Assembly (NCBI GenBank): GCA_001438205.1
Contig: LICG01000012.1
Location: forward strand, 1 to 49,392
DNA: 49,392 nucleotides
Source of the DNA: Cryomorphaceae bacterium BACL7 MAG-120322-bin74
GTDB lineage: Bacteria > Bacteroidota > Bacteroidia > Flavobacteriales > Schleiferiaceae
Direction: 5' to 3'
Part shown: in pieces, positions 8,529-16,872 of the stretch
Numbering within the stretch: the stretch's first letter is position 1
Layout of the letters: each line of letters opens with the position of its first letter
The notes under the pieces: generated by a model
Told to the model about the DNA's origin: nothing
Database searches by the model: none
What the model saw: the letters and a program-made list of their open reading frames with translations, nothing else
Translations under genes and position numbers: made by a program

Positions 8529-10049
8529 ATGGCCTCAGGTAAACTGTCCCCCCGTCAGAAAATGATCAACATGATGTATTTGGTGTTGACCGCAATGCTT
8601 GCGCTCAACGTATCCAAAGACATCTTATTGGTTCTTCACAAATTGGACCAAGGCATGACGGCAACTGTGACCACAGTGGCTAAGGGTACGGAAAATGTTT
8701 ACCGTTCTTTTGAGGCGCAGCTTCAAGACAATCCCCGTGCAGCAGAACCTTGGGAGGTTGCTAAAGAGGTTCGGAGCCAAACAGATAAGGTTTTTGGTCT
8801 TCTCTCTAAAACCCGCAATGACTTGATTGACTTAACCGGCGGGATAGATGAAGAAGAAGATGGAAGATTAAATGGAGCAGATAACCGTGATATCCCGGAA
8901 AATTACTTGCTAAACGACAAGAGTATTGGGGGTCAAGGTGCCGCAAAAGATATCAAAGCCCAACTCATTGCTTACCGTGATTACCTATTAACCGTTTCTA
9001 GCGGTGATGAGAATTTGATAAATGAGCTCAATCAAGCCTTTGACTTTAAGGATGTCCAACAAGAAGGTAAGAAAATGACCTGGGAGACAGCCACTTTCTC
9101 AGAATTACCTTTAGCGGGTGTTATTCCCTTTATCACCGATCTTCAGTCCCGCGTTCGTCGGATGGAAGCAAATTCTATAGAGTACCTATATAGCAGCATT
9201 GACGCCGCTACCGTTAAGTTTGATGGTGTTCGTGCTATCGTCATGCCTATAAGCACCTATGTAACGCAAGGTGGCACGTATGAAGCTGACGTATTCTTAG
9301 CGGCATATAACTCTGGCAACAATCCCGTTTTTGAGGGCATTGTTCCTGCATCGATTGAAAACGGCGTAGGCAAACTGACCATTCCTGCAACCGGCATTGG
9401 AGAAAAGTCACTCAAAGGCTCTATGACGCTTCCTGGAAGCGAAACAGTGTATACGTATGATGTTGTTTACACCGTTGCACCTCCTATGGTGGTCATTTCT
9501 CCATCTAAAATGAATGTGTTGTACCGAAACGTTGACAACCCACTTGAAATCTCCGTCCCAGGTGTTGCGCCGAAGGATCTGATTGTCAGTGGCCCTGGCG
9601 TCAGCGGAAGCAATGGGAACTATTCGGCAGACGTGACCAAGATTTCGGGTAAAGAAGTGGTGATCAATGTCCGTGTAAAGGAATCTGACGGCAAAACGCG
9701 TAATGCAGGATCTAAGGAATTCCGTATTAAAGGACTTCCTCAAGCTGTTGGCTCAGTCTACAAGAAGTCTGAAGGCATCATGTCTTCTGGTCTACTTAGC
9801 AAAGCAACCATTGAAGCAGAATACCAAGATTTTCCCTTTGACTTAGCGTTGAAGGTCGTTGCATTTGAATTAAAGATGGACGGTCAACCGCCTATTCAGG
9901 TTCAAGGCAATACAATTCCTAGTACAGCACGTGAGTTAATCACGCGTCTGCGTCCAGGGAGTACGGTCAGTGTCCGTAAAATTGTCGCGACTACGCCAAA
10001 AGGCCAGCGCGTATCTAACGTAGGTATCATTTCCATTGACGTTCAGTAA
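8529..10049 (+). CDS. gldM: Type IX secretion motor shaft protein GldM
   Basis: A 506-residue inner-membrane protein whose dimeric periplasmic shaft links the GldL motor to the GldK/GldN ring. The N-terminus MASGKLSPRQKMINMMYLV is the family signature. A single transmembrane helix occupies about residues 12-30 and carries the conserved polar/charged residues that sit inside the GldL ring. A helical domain (about 35-220) follows, then several beta-rich domains; the VSGPGVSGSNG and IKGLPQAVGSV blocks belong to the distal ones. Its stop codon overlaps the gldN start by one base (TAATG), so the two are translationally coupled. Confidence 0.95.
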   Translation: MASGKLSPRQKMINMMYLVLTAMLALNVSKDILLVLHKLDQGMTATVTTVAKGTENVYRSFEAQLQDNPRAAEPWEVAKEVRSQTDKVFGLLSKTRNDLIDLTGGIDEEEDGRLNGADNRDIPENYLLNDKSIGGQGAAKDIKAQLIAYRDYLLTVSSGDENLINELNQAFDFKDVQQEGKKMTWETATFSELPLAGVIPFITDLQSRVRRMEANSIEYLYSSIDAATVKFDGVRAIVMPISTYVTQGGTYEADVFLAAYNSGNNPVFEGIVPASIENGVGKLTIPATGIGEKSLKGSMTLPGSETVYTYDVVYTVAPPMVVISPSKMNVLYRNVDNPLEISVPGVAPKDLIVSGPGVSGSNGNYSADVTKISGKEVVINVRVKESDGKTRNAGSKEFRIKGLPQAVGSVYKKSEGIMSSGLLSKATIEAEYQDFPFDLALKVVAFELKMDGQPPIQVQGNTIPSTARELITRLRPGSTVSVRKIVATTPKGQRVSNVGIISIDVQ

Positions 10050-10876
10050 TGATGAAAAAGTTCCTTAGCCTTTTCGCTTTTGTCCTTTCGGTAGCCGCTT
10101 TTGGGCAGGTTATTACGCCGGAAGACGATGGCCTTATCCCAAAGAGTGATTATCATCCTGCAAATGCACGTGTGGTCCCTTATCCTTTCCTTCGCCAAGA
10201 TGATATGATGTGGTCTACCCGTCATTGGGAGCGTATCCATGTACAAGAGAAACTCAACCACCCTTTGTACTATCCTGTAGTGCCCCTTCCAGATCGTAAA
10301 TCCATGTTTGACGTCCTTAAAGATGCCATCATGACCGAAGGAAGCATCCGTGAAGTATACCGTGATGATATATTCGAAATGTATCTCACCCCTCAGGAGG
10401 TGGCACAGATCCTTATTCGTGTAGATACATTACGTGATCCTGATGATCCCAGTGTCATTCTTGCCGTCGACTCTATTGAGCTAAAGGCGCCTAATGTGAT
10501 CGCTTGGGAAATCAAAACAGATTGGTATTTTGATAAGCAACGTGGAGAAATGACCAGCCGCATTATTGGACTTTCTCCTGTAGTGAAAGATCCACAGACC
10601 CAAGAGATTTATAATATTTTCTGGATTTGGTTCCCTGATGCACGTCAAGCATTATCCACGAATGTGGCCTATAATCCCGATAATAATAATCGACGTATGA
10701 CCTTCGATCAAATTCTTCAGAGTCGCTATTTTAACTCTGTAGTGTTCAAGGAAGACAACGTCTACGATCGACAGATCCAAGACTACAAGCAAAACCGCCC
10801 CATGGAACAGCTACTTGAGTCACGAAGGATCAGAGAAGAGCTCAGGGACTATGAAAACAACCTCTGGCAGTTCTAA
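10049..10876 (+). CDS. gldN: Type IX secretion ring protein GldN (PorN)
   Basis: A 275-residue periplasmic protein that pairs with GldK in the ring under the outer membrane. The signal peptide (two Met, two Lys, then a hydrophobic stretch ending AAFGQ) is cleaved around residue 20. Family blocks include WSTRHWERIHVQEKLN, the DDPS repeat in the middle, and WDWFFD/WEIKTDWYFDKQRGEM-type and NIFWIWFPDAR segments. Translation can start at either of two adjacent ATGs (10049 or 10052); the first overlaps the gldM stop. It is the last gene of the operon, followed by a strong intrinsic terminator. Confidence 0.94.
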   Translation: MMKKFLSLFAFVLSVAAFGQVITPEDDGLIPKSDYHPANARVVPYPFLRQDDMMWSTRHWERIHVQEKLNHPLYYPVVPLPDRKSMFDVLKDAIMTEGSIREVYRDDIFEMYLTPQEVAQILIRVDTLRDPDDPSVILAVDSIELKAPNVIAWEIKTDWYFDKQRGEMTSRIIGLSPVVKDPQTQEIYNIFWIWFPDARQALSTNVAYNPDNNNRRMTFDQILQSRYFNSVVFKEDNVYDRQIQDYKQNRPMEQLLESRRIREELRDYENNLWQF

Positions 10877-10891
10877 TTGCCCCAAGATTTT

Positions 10892-10920
10892 AAAGGCCGC
10901 ACCTCGCGGCCTTTTTTTTT
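10892..10920 (+). terminator. Intrinsic terminator after gldN
   Basis: A perfect 9-bp stem (AAAGGCCGC paired with GCGGCCTTT, 10892-10900 with 10906-10914) closes a five-base loop and runs into an uninterrupted T tract to 10920. It lies 16 bases after the gldN stop and closes the porP-gldKLMN operon. Confidence 0.93.
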
Positions 10921-10931
10921 AGCCATATCAC

Positions 10932-11936
10932 ATGCCCCATCAGAATCGCCGCGTTGGTATTGTAGGTCAAGGTCTTGCCGGAACCGCTTTGGCTTGGCAA
11001 GCGCATTGGCGCGGCTATGCAGTCCAAATTTTTGACCAAGGCCATACAGAGTCCGCTTCTTGGGTTGCAGCAGGCTTGATCAATCCATTGGTGCTCAAAA
11101 GAAAGCGTCTGGTAAAGAATGCCCAGGCCCATTGCCTTTCCATGGAGCGTTTTTATGCAAAGGTTGAGGTTGAACTTGACACAGAGCTCTTCTATCCTGG
11201 ACCCATTCATGAAATCCTCTCGGACCATGAAGAAGACAATGCCTGGCATGGTCTAGCGAGTGAACAAGGTTTTGATCCCTTTATTGGCCCTAGTAAGCCC
11301 CTGTCGCACCCAGAGCTAAAGGGCTTCAGAATGGGTGAGGTTAATGGAAGCCGACGATTACGCGTCCAGGCCTATCTAACCGAGAGTCGCCGCTTTTTCA
11401 GCCAACACCATCAAGTTGTGGAGGAAAGCGTTTGTCAAATTGAAGCACAAGCCAACGCCTTTGTTGTCAATGGACAAACGGTGGATATTCTTTTATTAGC
11501 AGAGGGCCTGCAGGCGCATTGGACAACTTCCTTTTTTGGGGCGCCTGACTTTGCGCCAACACGAGGAGAGGGATTGCGCATTTCATGGCAAGGGGAACCT
11601 TTGCATGATGCGGTACACAAAAATGTTTTTTTACTCCCAGATGGGGATGGCACCTATCAAGTCGGATCCACATATGCATGGGAGGGATTTGATTTACCCC
11701 CTCAACAGGCAGCGCGAGAAGAAATATGTACGAAACTAAGAACATGGTTCAACGCCTCCTTTCTTGTTGAAGACCAATGGGTTGGGATTCGTCCTACAAT
11801 GAAGGACCGGCAACCTATTCTTGGTTGGCATCAAGAATATTCTAGATTGGGCTATCTCAACGGCCTAGGTTCGCGCGGTGCTTTACTCTCTCCCTTACTC
11901 AGTGCTCAGCTCTTTGAGGCCGCATCTTTGTCATAA
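10932..11936 (+). CDS. FAD-dependent oxidoreductase of the DAO family
   Basis: 334 aa with an N-terminal Rossmann dinucleotide fold. The GxGxxG motif is G12-x-G14-x-x-G17 (VGQGLAGTALA), followed by an acidic residue at the end of strand 2 (FDQG). The ASWVAAGLINP segment and the C-terminal RPTMKDRQPILGW and NGLGSRGALLSP blocks are typical of D-amino-acid-oxidase-like flavoproteins (ThiO, glycine oxidase and the oxidase half of MnmC). It is shorter than most of these. The substrate is unknown; I would not assign thiamine or tRNA-modification function. It starts 11 bases after the gldN terminator with no obvious promoter box, and its 3' end overlaps the DUF983 gene by 31 bases on the opposite strand. 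Confidence 0.85.
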   Translation: MPHQNRRVGIVGQGLAGTALAWQAHWRGYAVQIFDQGHTESASWVAAGLINPLVLKRKRLVKNAQAHCLSMERFYAKVEVELDTELFYPGPIHEILSDHEEDNAWHGLASEQGFDPFIGPSKPLSHPELKGFRMGEVNGSRRLRVQAYLTESRRFFSQHHQVVEESVCQIEAQANAFVVNGQTVDILLLAEGLQAHWTTSFFGAPDFAPTRGEGLRISWQGEPLHDAVHKNVFLLPDGDGTYQVGSTYAWEGFDLPPQQAAREEICTKLRTWFNASFLVEDQWVGIRPTMKDRQPILGWHQEYSRLGYLNGLGSRGALLSPLLSAQLFEAASLS

Positions 11937-12292
11937 TCAACAAAGAAATTTAGGTAGGTGATTCTGCTTAAGCGAAAAATATAGGGGCCAAGCGCCACCA
12001 ATACAAGGATCAACAAACCAATTGTGGGCCACATAGTCATTCCTCCCAGAAGTGCGGCCAAAATGTAGATTGAGACAAACAAGGCCACTGTATAGGCATA
12101 GGACACGTACATGGCGCCGTAGTAAAAATTGGGTTCAGGCTCTGAAGGTTCACCGCATACTGGGCAATTTTGACACATCTTGTCCATGTTCTTCAAGTGG
12201 TATGGATTGGTATCTAGAAAAAGATTTCCTTCATGACATTTTGGACATTTCGACGTAAAAATTGAATATAGTTTTGTGCCTTTTCCAAACAT
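11906..12292 (-). CDS. DUF983 small membrane protein with zinc-ribbon
   Basis: 128 aa. The N-terminal third carries CPKC followed by CQNCPVC, the paired cysteines of a DUF983 zinc ribbon, next to the conserved EPEPNFYYGAMYVSYA segment. Two transmembrane helices follow (about residues 68-85 and 88-108), then a short charged tail. Members are common single genes in Bacteroidota and alphaproteobacteria with no established function. Its promoter box (TACCTTTG at 12368-12361) lies 68 bases upstream, a longer leader than most in this window. The stop-proximal 31 bases overlap the end of the FAD oxidoreductase gene on the other strand. Confidence 0.88.
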   Translation of the reverse strand: MFGKGTKLYSIFTSKCPKCHEGNLFLDTNPYHLKNMDKMCQNCPVCGEPSEPEPNFYYGAMYVSYAYTVALFVSIYILAALLGGMTMWPTIGLLILVLVALGPYIFRLSRITYLNFFVDYDKDAASKS

Positions 12293-12360
12293 AGTGCGTT
12301 GATTTTAAGTCCGCGTGCGCTCCTTAAAAAGAAAATATCACTTCTTCTTAAAGTTCTTGT

Positions 12361-12368
12361 CAAAGGTA
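12361..12368 (-). promoter_or_regulatory. Promoter -7 box for the DUF983 gene (TACCTTTG)
   Basis: A perfect TAnnTTTG match on the minus strand in the 116-base divergent gap between the DUF983 gene and the ABC-F gene. It predicts a leader of about 60 bases for the DUF983 mRNA. No TTG at the right spacing was found. Confidence 0.5.
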
Positions 12369-12392
12369 GCCCCACCCTGTCTGAGGGAATGT

Positions 12393-12400
12393 TACTTTTG
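12393..12400 (+). promoter_or_regulatory. Promoter -7 box for the ABC-F gene (TACTTTTG)
   Basis: A perfect TAnnTTTG match whose last base is eight bases before the ABC-F ATG at 12409. The ABC-F start is well fixed by its family N-terminus, so this promoter should yield a nearly leaderless mRNA. No -33 TTG is seen at 17-23 bases. Confidence 0.55.
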
Positions 12401-12408
12401 TCACCCAA

Positions 12409-14388
12409 ATGTTGAGCGTACACCAAGTTGGTCTGGCCTTTGGGGGCACAGATCTTTTTAAAGACATCTCCTTCCTTGTCAATCCTGGGGAGCGCATCGG
12501 TCTCGTGGGCCGAAATGGAGCAGGCAAGTCTACCCTCCTCAAGCTCATTGCTGGGCACTATGCGCCGGACACGGGAGGTGTTTCGACGCCCTCTGGGTTC
12601 AGAATTGGCTTCTTAACGCAAGACATCCCACCGAAGCCCAGTACGACGGTATGGGAAGAGGCTGCTTCTAGCTTTGTAGAAATCAAAGCCCTGGAGGCCC
12701 AAATGGAGGGCTGGAATGAGCAACTTGCAACGCGCACTGACTATGAGTCAGATGCGTATATGAAAATCATCGAAGACTTAACACACGCGCAAGAAGAGTA
12801 TCAAATGCGCGGGGGTTATACCTATCAAGCAGATATGGAGCGTGTCCTTATAGGGCTTGGCTTCAAAGCTGTAGACTTTCACAAGGCCCTAAGCACCTTT
12901 AGCGGTGGATGGCAGATGCGTGTAGAATTGGCCAAGATTCTTATGCAAAACAATGATTTGTTGTTGCTTGACGAACCAACTAACCACCTGGACATTGAGT
13001 CGATTCTCTGGCTTGAGCAGTTTTTGAGTGACAGCCCACAGGCGGTGATTTTGGTCTCGCACGACCGGACCTTCTTGAATAACGCTACGACAAGGACCAT
13101 TGAAATTGTTTTAGGAAAGAGTTATGACTTCCCTTGCCCTTATTACAAGTACCTAAAATTGCGCGAAGAAATACGCGAAAAGCAACGCCAGGCCAAGGCA
13201 AACCAAGACAAAGAAATCAAACAGACGGAACAGTTAATTGAACGTTTCCGCTATAAAGCTTCGAAGGCCTCCTTTGCGCAGAGCTTAATCAAAAAGCTGG
13301 ACAAAGTAGACATCATTGAGGTAGATGATGAGGATACGCGCAGTATGCGGTTCAAATTTCCGCCTGCACCACATTCTGGAAAAGTGATGGCACGTTTGGA
13401 TGGTATTCACAAGCATTATGGAGAAAAGCATGTACTCAAAGGGCTAGATTTAGAATTCGTCCGAGGTCAGAAAGTAGCCTTTGTCGGTCAGAATGGACAG
13501 GGTAAATCAACGTTGGTTAAAATTTTGGCGGAGCACTTAGCGCATGAGGGCCGCTTAGAGTGGGGACATCAGGTACAGGTCGGGTATTATGCTCAGAACC
13601 AAGCAGAGGCATTAGATGGCAGTAAAACGGTGCTTGCGACGATTGAAGATGACTGCCCCGAAGAGATCCGAAAGTCTGCGCGCAAATTGTTGGGCAACTT
13701 TATGTTTGCCGGGGACGATGTCGAGAAAAAAGTAAGCGTCCTTTCTGGTGGGGAGCGCGGTAGATTGGCCTTGTGTCAGCTGATGCTCAATCCTATCAAC
13801 ATGCTCATTTTGGACGAGCCAACCAACCACCTGGATATGCAAGCCAAGGATGTGTTGAAACAGTCGCTTGAATCGTATGAGGGCACGCTCGTCGTCGTTT
13901 CGCACGACCGTGAGTTCTTGCAAGGCTTGGCGAACATGACCTATGAATTCAAGGACGGAAAGATTAAACAATACCTTGGGGGTATTGAGTACTTCTTAGA
14001 GCAGCGGAAGATGCAATCTATGCGCGAGGTCGAGCTACAGCAGGATGCAAAGAAGCAACTGAAAGTAGAGGCGGCTAACAAGGCGGCAAAGCAAAATCAA
14101 CCTGCAGCAAGTCGAGAGGACCTTAAGCAAACCGAGAAGGCGGTGAGACAAGCAGAGCGCGACGAGCAAAAGGCCCAAGAGGCTTTTGAAATAGCACATG
14201 TCGCGTTAGATGCCGTAGACCAGGTCATGGCCAATCCTGTAGAATTCAAGAAAGTCTCTGCAGAACCTGATTTTTATGCCCGATATGAAGCGCTACAAAA
14301 AGCTTCAGAACAAGCATTTCAAGGATGGGAAAAAGCGACTGGACAGCTACAAATACGTCAGGCTGAATGGGAAGCGATACAACCCTAA
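12409..14388 (+). CDS. ABC-F family ATPase (translation-associated, Uup/EttA-like)
   Basis: 659 aa with two ABC ATPase domains and no membrane domain, the architecture of ABC-F proteins that act at the ribosomal E site. Domain 1 has Walker A GRNGAGKST (34-42), signature FSGGW and Walker B LLLLDEPTNHLD. A charged linker (about residues 245-310) follows, and domain 2 has GQNGQGKST, LSGGERGR and LILDEPTNHLD. A C-terminal Lys/Glu/Ala/Gln-rich coiled coil closes the protein, as in Uup-like members. It may help rescue stalled ribosomes; antibiotic protection is not indicated by sequence alone. The pafA-like gene starts ten bases after its stop and is probably co-transcribed. Confidence 0.92.
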   Translation: MLSVHQVGLAFGGTDLFKDISFLVNPGERIGLVGRNGAGKSTLLKLIAGHYAPDTGGVSTPSGFRIGFLTQDIPPKPSTTVWEEAASSFVEIKALEAQMEGWNEQLATRTDYESDAYMKIIEDLTHAQEEYQMRGGYTYQADMERVLIGLGFKAVDFHKALSTFSGGWQMRVELAKILMQNNDLLLLDEPTNHLDIESILWLEQFLSDSPQAVILVSHDRTFLNNATTRTIEIVLGKSYDFPCPYYKYLKLREEIREKQRQAKANQDKEIKQTEQLIERFRYKASKASFAQSLIKKLDKVDIIEVDDEDTRSMRFKFPPAPHSGKVMARLDGIHKHYGEKHVLKGLDLEFVRGQKVAFVGQNGQGKSTLVKILAEHLAHEGRLEWGHQVQVGYYAQNQAEALDGSKTVLATIEDDCPEEIRKSARKLLGNFMFAGDDVEKKVSVLSGGERGRLALCQLMLNPINMLILDEPTNHLDMQAKDVLKQSLESYEGTLVVVSHDREFLQGLANMTYEFKDGKIKQYLGGIEYFLEQRKMQSMREVELQQDAKKQLKVEAANKAAKQNQPAASREDLKQTEKAVRQAERDEQKAQEAFEIAHVALDAVDQVMANPVEFKKVSAEPDFYARYEALQKASEQAFQGWEKATGQLQIRQAEWEAIQP

Positions 14389-14398
14389 CTTAGATCAA

Positions 14399-16009
14399 AT
14401 GAAAACAGTCCTTGGTTATGCAGCATGGCTTCTAGGTCTTTTGCTGAGCTTTTCTTCTGTGGCACAAACGCCCAAATTGGTGGTTTCCCTTGTGGTGGAC
14501 CAAATGCGTGCCGATTATCTGACGCGATGGACACCCCTTTTTGAAGGTGGATTTAAAACCTTAGCGACAGAGGGTGAAGTATTTTATAATGCCCATTATA
14601 CGTATGCCCCTACCTACACTGGACCTGGACATGCATCCATCTATACAGGCACAGACCCGCGTTACCACGGTATTATTGCCAATGATTGGTATCTGCCCGA
14701 AACGGGTCGTTTCATGTATTGTGTGGAGGATGCCGATGTATGGCCGGTAGGGACCACCTCAGAAAAGGCGAAGCGCAGTCCCAAGAACATTCGAACCACC
14801 ACCTGGACGGATGAACTGGAGCTGGCTTCCGACATGAAGTCCAAGATTTTCGCCTTTTCGCTTAAAGACCGTGGCGCCATTCCCGCAGCAGGACATCTTG
14901 GAGATGGTGCTTTTTGGTTGGATGACAAGGGGTTTGTCACCAGCAGCGCTTACATGGAAACCCTGCCAGATTGGTTGGTACAATTCAATAAACAACACAG
15001 TCCTGCTTCCTACATGAAAGGGAATTGGGATTATGCCCGAGATCGTAGTCTTTACCCGGAGCACTACACCCAAGCCTATGAACGAGCGCCACGAGGGATA
15101 GCCAGCGCTCAATTCCCCTACGATTTGGCAACGGTCTACAAGGCGGGAGGAACCGAAGCGTTCAAAGCAACGCCAGCGGGCAATCAAATTCTGGTAGATA
15201 TTGCCCTGCAAGCGGTAAAATCAGAAAACTTGGGGCGTAATCCTTCTGGAGCCACCGATGTCTTAGCCGTCAGTTTCTCCGCGACGGATTATATCGGCCA
15301 TGCTATGGGTGTTCGGTCGCATGCGACCATGGATATGTATTTGCGTCTTGATGCGCAGTTAGGCGCACTCTTTAAGGGCTTAGATCAAATGGTAGGCGCT
15401 GAGAACTATATCGTGGTTCTCACTGCGGACCATGGTGCTGCGCAAAATCCACGCTTGATGGAAGATGTAATGCCCACGCGCAACTGGTATCCTGCAGATC
15501 TAGAAGCAGAACTACGGACCTTGATCCAAGCAGAGGGCGTTCCTGCAGAAGCTATTTTAAACTTCAGCAATGAGCAATTGTATCTTGATCTGAGTCTCTT
15601 GGATGATGGGGACGACGCAGATATGTGGATGGACGCTGCACGCGATGCGCTCCTAAAGCACCCTGCTATTGCCGAGGCTTGGACGCTAGTAGAAATTCGC
15701 CTTTCGCCCGACCCCTTTGCCACCATGAGGCGCAATGGAACCGACAAGCGCGGCGGACAAGTGTATTTTGCGCTTCAGCCTGGCCATTTGTCCTACAGTG
15801 ATGAGGGCACGTCACATGGCTCTGGCTATGCCTATGATACGCACGTACCCGTCATCTTTTATGGCCCAGGATTCAATCCAAAAAGTCGACATAATGAACG
15901 GATTGGCATTAAAGACATTGCCCCAACTTTGTGTAAGATTTTGCAGATTGCCTTTCCGAGCGGATGTACCGGAAACCCCTTATGGGTCGGTGCAGGCTGG
16001 GCAGATTAA
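14399..16009 (+). CDS. PafA-type alkaline phosphatase, secreted
   Basis: A 536-residue periplasmic phosphomonoesterase of the alkaline phosphatase superfamily, like PafA of Elizabethkingia and Flavobacterium. I start it at the ATG at 14399, where a signal peptide begins (hydrophobic run ending SSVAQ near residue 23); the longer frame upstream lies inside the ABC-F gene. Metal-site residues are visible: D34 in VVDQMRADY, a likely nucleophile T74 in TYTGPGHASIYTGT, ATDYIGH, TADHGA, and the late histidine in TSHGSGYAYDTHVPV. PafA enzymes release phosphate from diverse organic esters and are often phosphate-insensitive. The gene is convergent with nadE, five bases between the stops. Confidence 0.92.
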   Translation: MKTVLGYAAWLLGLLLSFSSVAQTPKLVVSLVVDQMRADYLTRWTPLFEGGFKTLATEGEVFYNAHYTYAPTYTGPGHASIYTGTDPRYHGIIANDWYLPETGRFMYCVEDADVWPVGTTSEKAKRSPKNIRTTTWTDELELASDMKSKIFAFSLKDRGAIPAAGHLGDGAFWLDDKGFVTSSAYMETLPDWLVQFNKQHSPASYMKGNWDYARDRSLYPEHYTQAYERAPRGIASAQFPYDLATVYKAGGTEAFKATPAGNQILVDIALQAVKSENLGRNPSGATDVLAVSFSATDYIGHAMGVRSHATMDMYLRLDAQLGALFKGLDQMVGAENYIVVLTADHGAAQNPRLMEDVMPTRNWYPADLEAELRTLIQAEGVPAEAILNFSNEQLYLDLSLLDDGDDADMWMDAARDALLKHPAIAEAWTLVEIRLSPDPFATMRRNGTDKRGGQVYFALQPGHLSYSDEGTSHGSGYAYDTHVPVIFYGPGFNPKSRHNERIGIKDIAPTLCKILQIAFPSGCTGNPLWVGAGWAD

Positions 16010-16014
16010 ACAGG

Positions 16015-16845
16015 CTACCGCTTTAACCCATCGGGGATACTACAAACCGGAATAGGTTGCATTTTATGGCGGTTGGCGCGGTGATAGCGTGCAAAAATTC
16101 GGAATACCTCCCCTTCTCGGACGGTCAATCCTCTTCCCGCAAGAAACTTTACATCATCCTCAGAACTACATAGGGCATCCCAGCCTACTTGCTGCGCATA
16201 CTTCATAGCCCATTCCAGCTCTGGATAGCTGGCACCAAGCTGATCCTCATCACTTCGGTTGTCCCCCCACAATCCGTCCGTAGGTACTGCCTCTAAAATG
16301 GAAGGGGCTACCTGCAAATGGGCCCCTAAAGCATATACTTCGGTTTTTGTTAGGTCGGCGATGGGGCTCAGGTCCACGCCGCCATCCCCGTATTTGGTAT
16401 AAAACCCCACTCCGAAGTCTTCAATTTTATTCCCGGTTCCGGCCACCAGCAGACCATGTGTTTGCCCTTCTGCATATAGGGTGGCCATGCGCAGTCGCGC
16501 CCGGGTGTTGGCTAAAGCTAAGATGCTAGAGTCCGATGGGACCAATCCCAAGCTCAGTTCATGCGCGTCATAGACCTTCGATAGATCAACCGTACGGGCC
16601 GACACATTTGGATACGCAGCTTTCAATGCATGGATGTGCGTCCAAGCACGGTTGACATGGCTTTTTGGTTGTCGAATGGGCATCTCCAGAAGGCGAACCT
16701 CCAGACCTGTTTTTGCAACCAACGTGGCCGTCACGGCAGAATCAATCCCACCCGAAACCCCTACCACAAATCCATGAACATGGGCTTTTTGGGCATACTG
16801 CATAAGCCAGTCAACAATATGCTGTGTAATCGCGGAAGGATTCAT
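16015..16845 (-). CDS. nadE: NAD+ synthetase (ammonia-dependent type)
   Basis: Makes NAD from nicotinic acid adenine dinucleotide, ATP and ammonia. The 276-residue protein has the PP-loop SGGIDS at residues 31-36 and the family blocks VAGTGNKIEDFGVGFYTKYGDGGVD and PIADLTKTEVYALG. There is no N-terminal nitrilase/glutaminase domain, so free ammonia (or an unknown partner) supplies the nitrogen. It is divergent from gldB, with 27 bases between the two start codons. A perfect promoter box for nadE lies inside the first codons of gldB. The nadE-gldB-gldC neighbourhood recurs in Bacteroidota as far as I recall. Confidence 0.95.
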   Translation of the reverse strand: MNPSAITQHIVDWLMQYAQKAHVHGFVVGVSGGIDSAVTATLVAKTGLEVRLLEMPIRQPKSHVNRAWTHIHALKAAYPNVSARTVDLSKVYDAHELSLGLVPSDSSILALANTRARLRMATLYAEGQTHGLLVAGTGNKIEDFGVGFYTKYGDGGVDLSPIADLTKTEVYALGAHLQVAPSILEAVPTDGLWGDNRSDEDQLGASYPELEWAMKYAQQVGWDALCSSEDDVKFLAGRGLTVREGEVFRIFARYHRANRHKMQPIPVCSIPDGLKR

Positions 16846-16856
16846 GAGATGCGGAG

Positions 16857-16864
16857 TACTTTTG
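16857..16864 (+). promoter_or_regulatory. Promoter -7 box for gldB-gldC (TACTTTTG)
   Basis: A perfect TAnnTTTG match ending eight bases before the gldB ATG at 16873. It argues against the upstream in-frame ATG at 16849, which would lie before the promoter. The predicted leader is only a few bases. Confidence 0.55.
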
Positions 16865-16872
16865 AAACGCCT

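Noticed and set aside
16849-16872. Longer gldB starting at the ATG at 16849
   Set aside because: The promoter box lies between this ATG and 16873, and the shorter form gives a proper lipoprotein signal.
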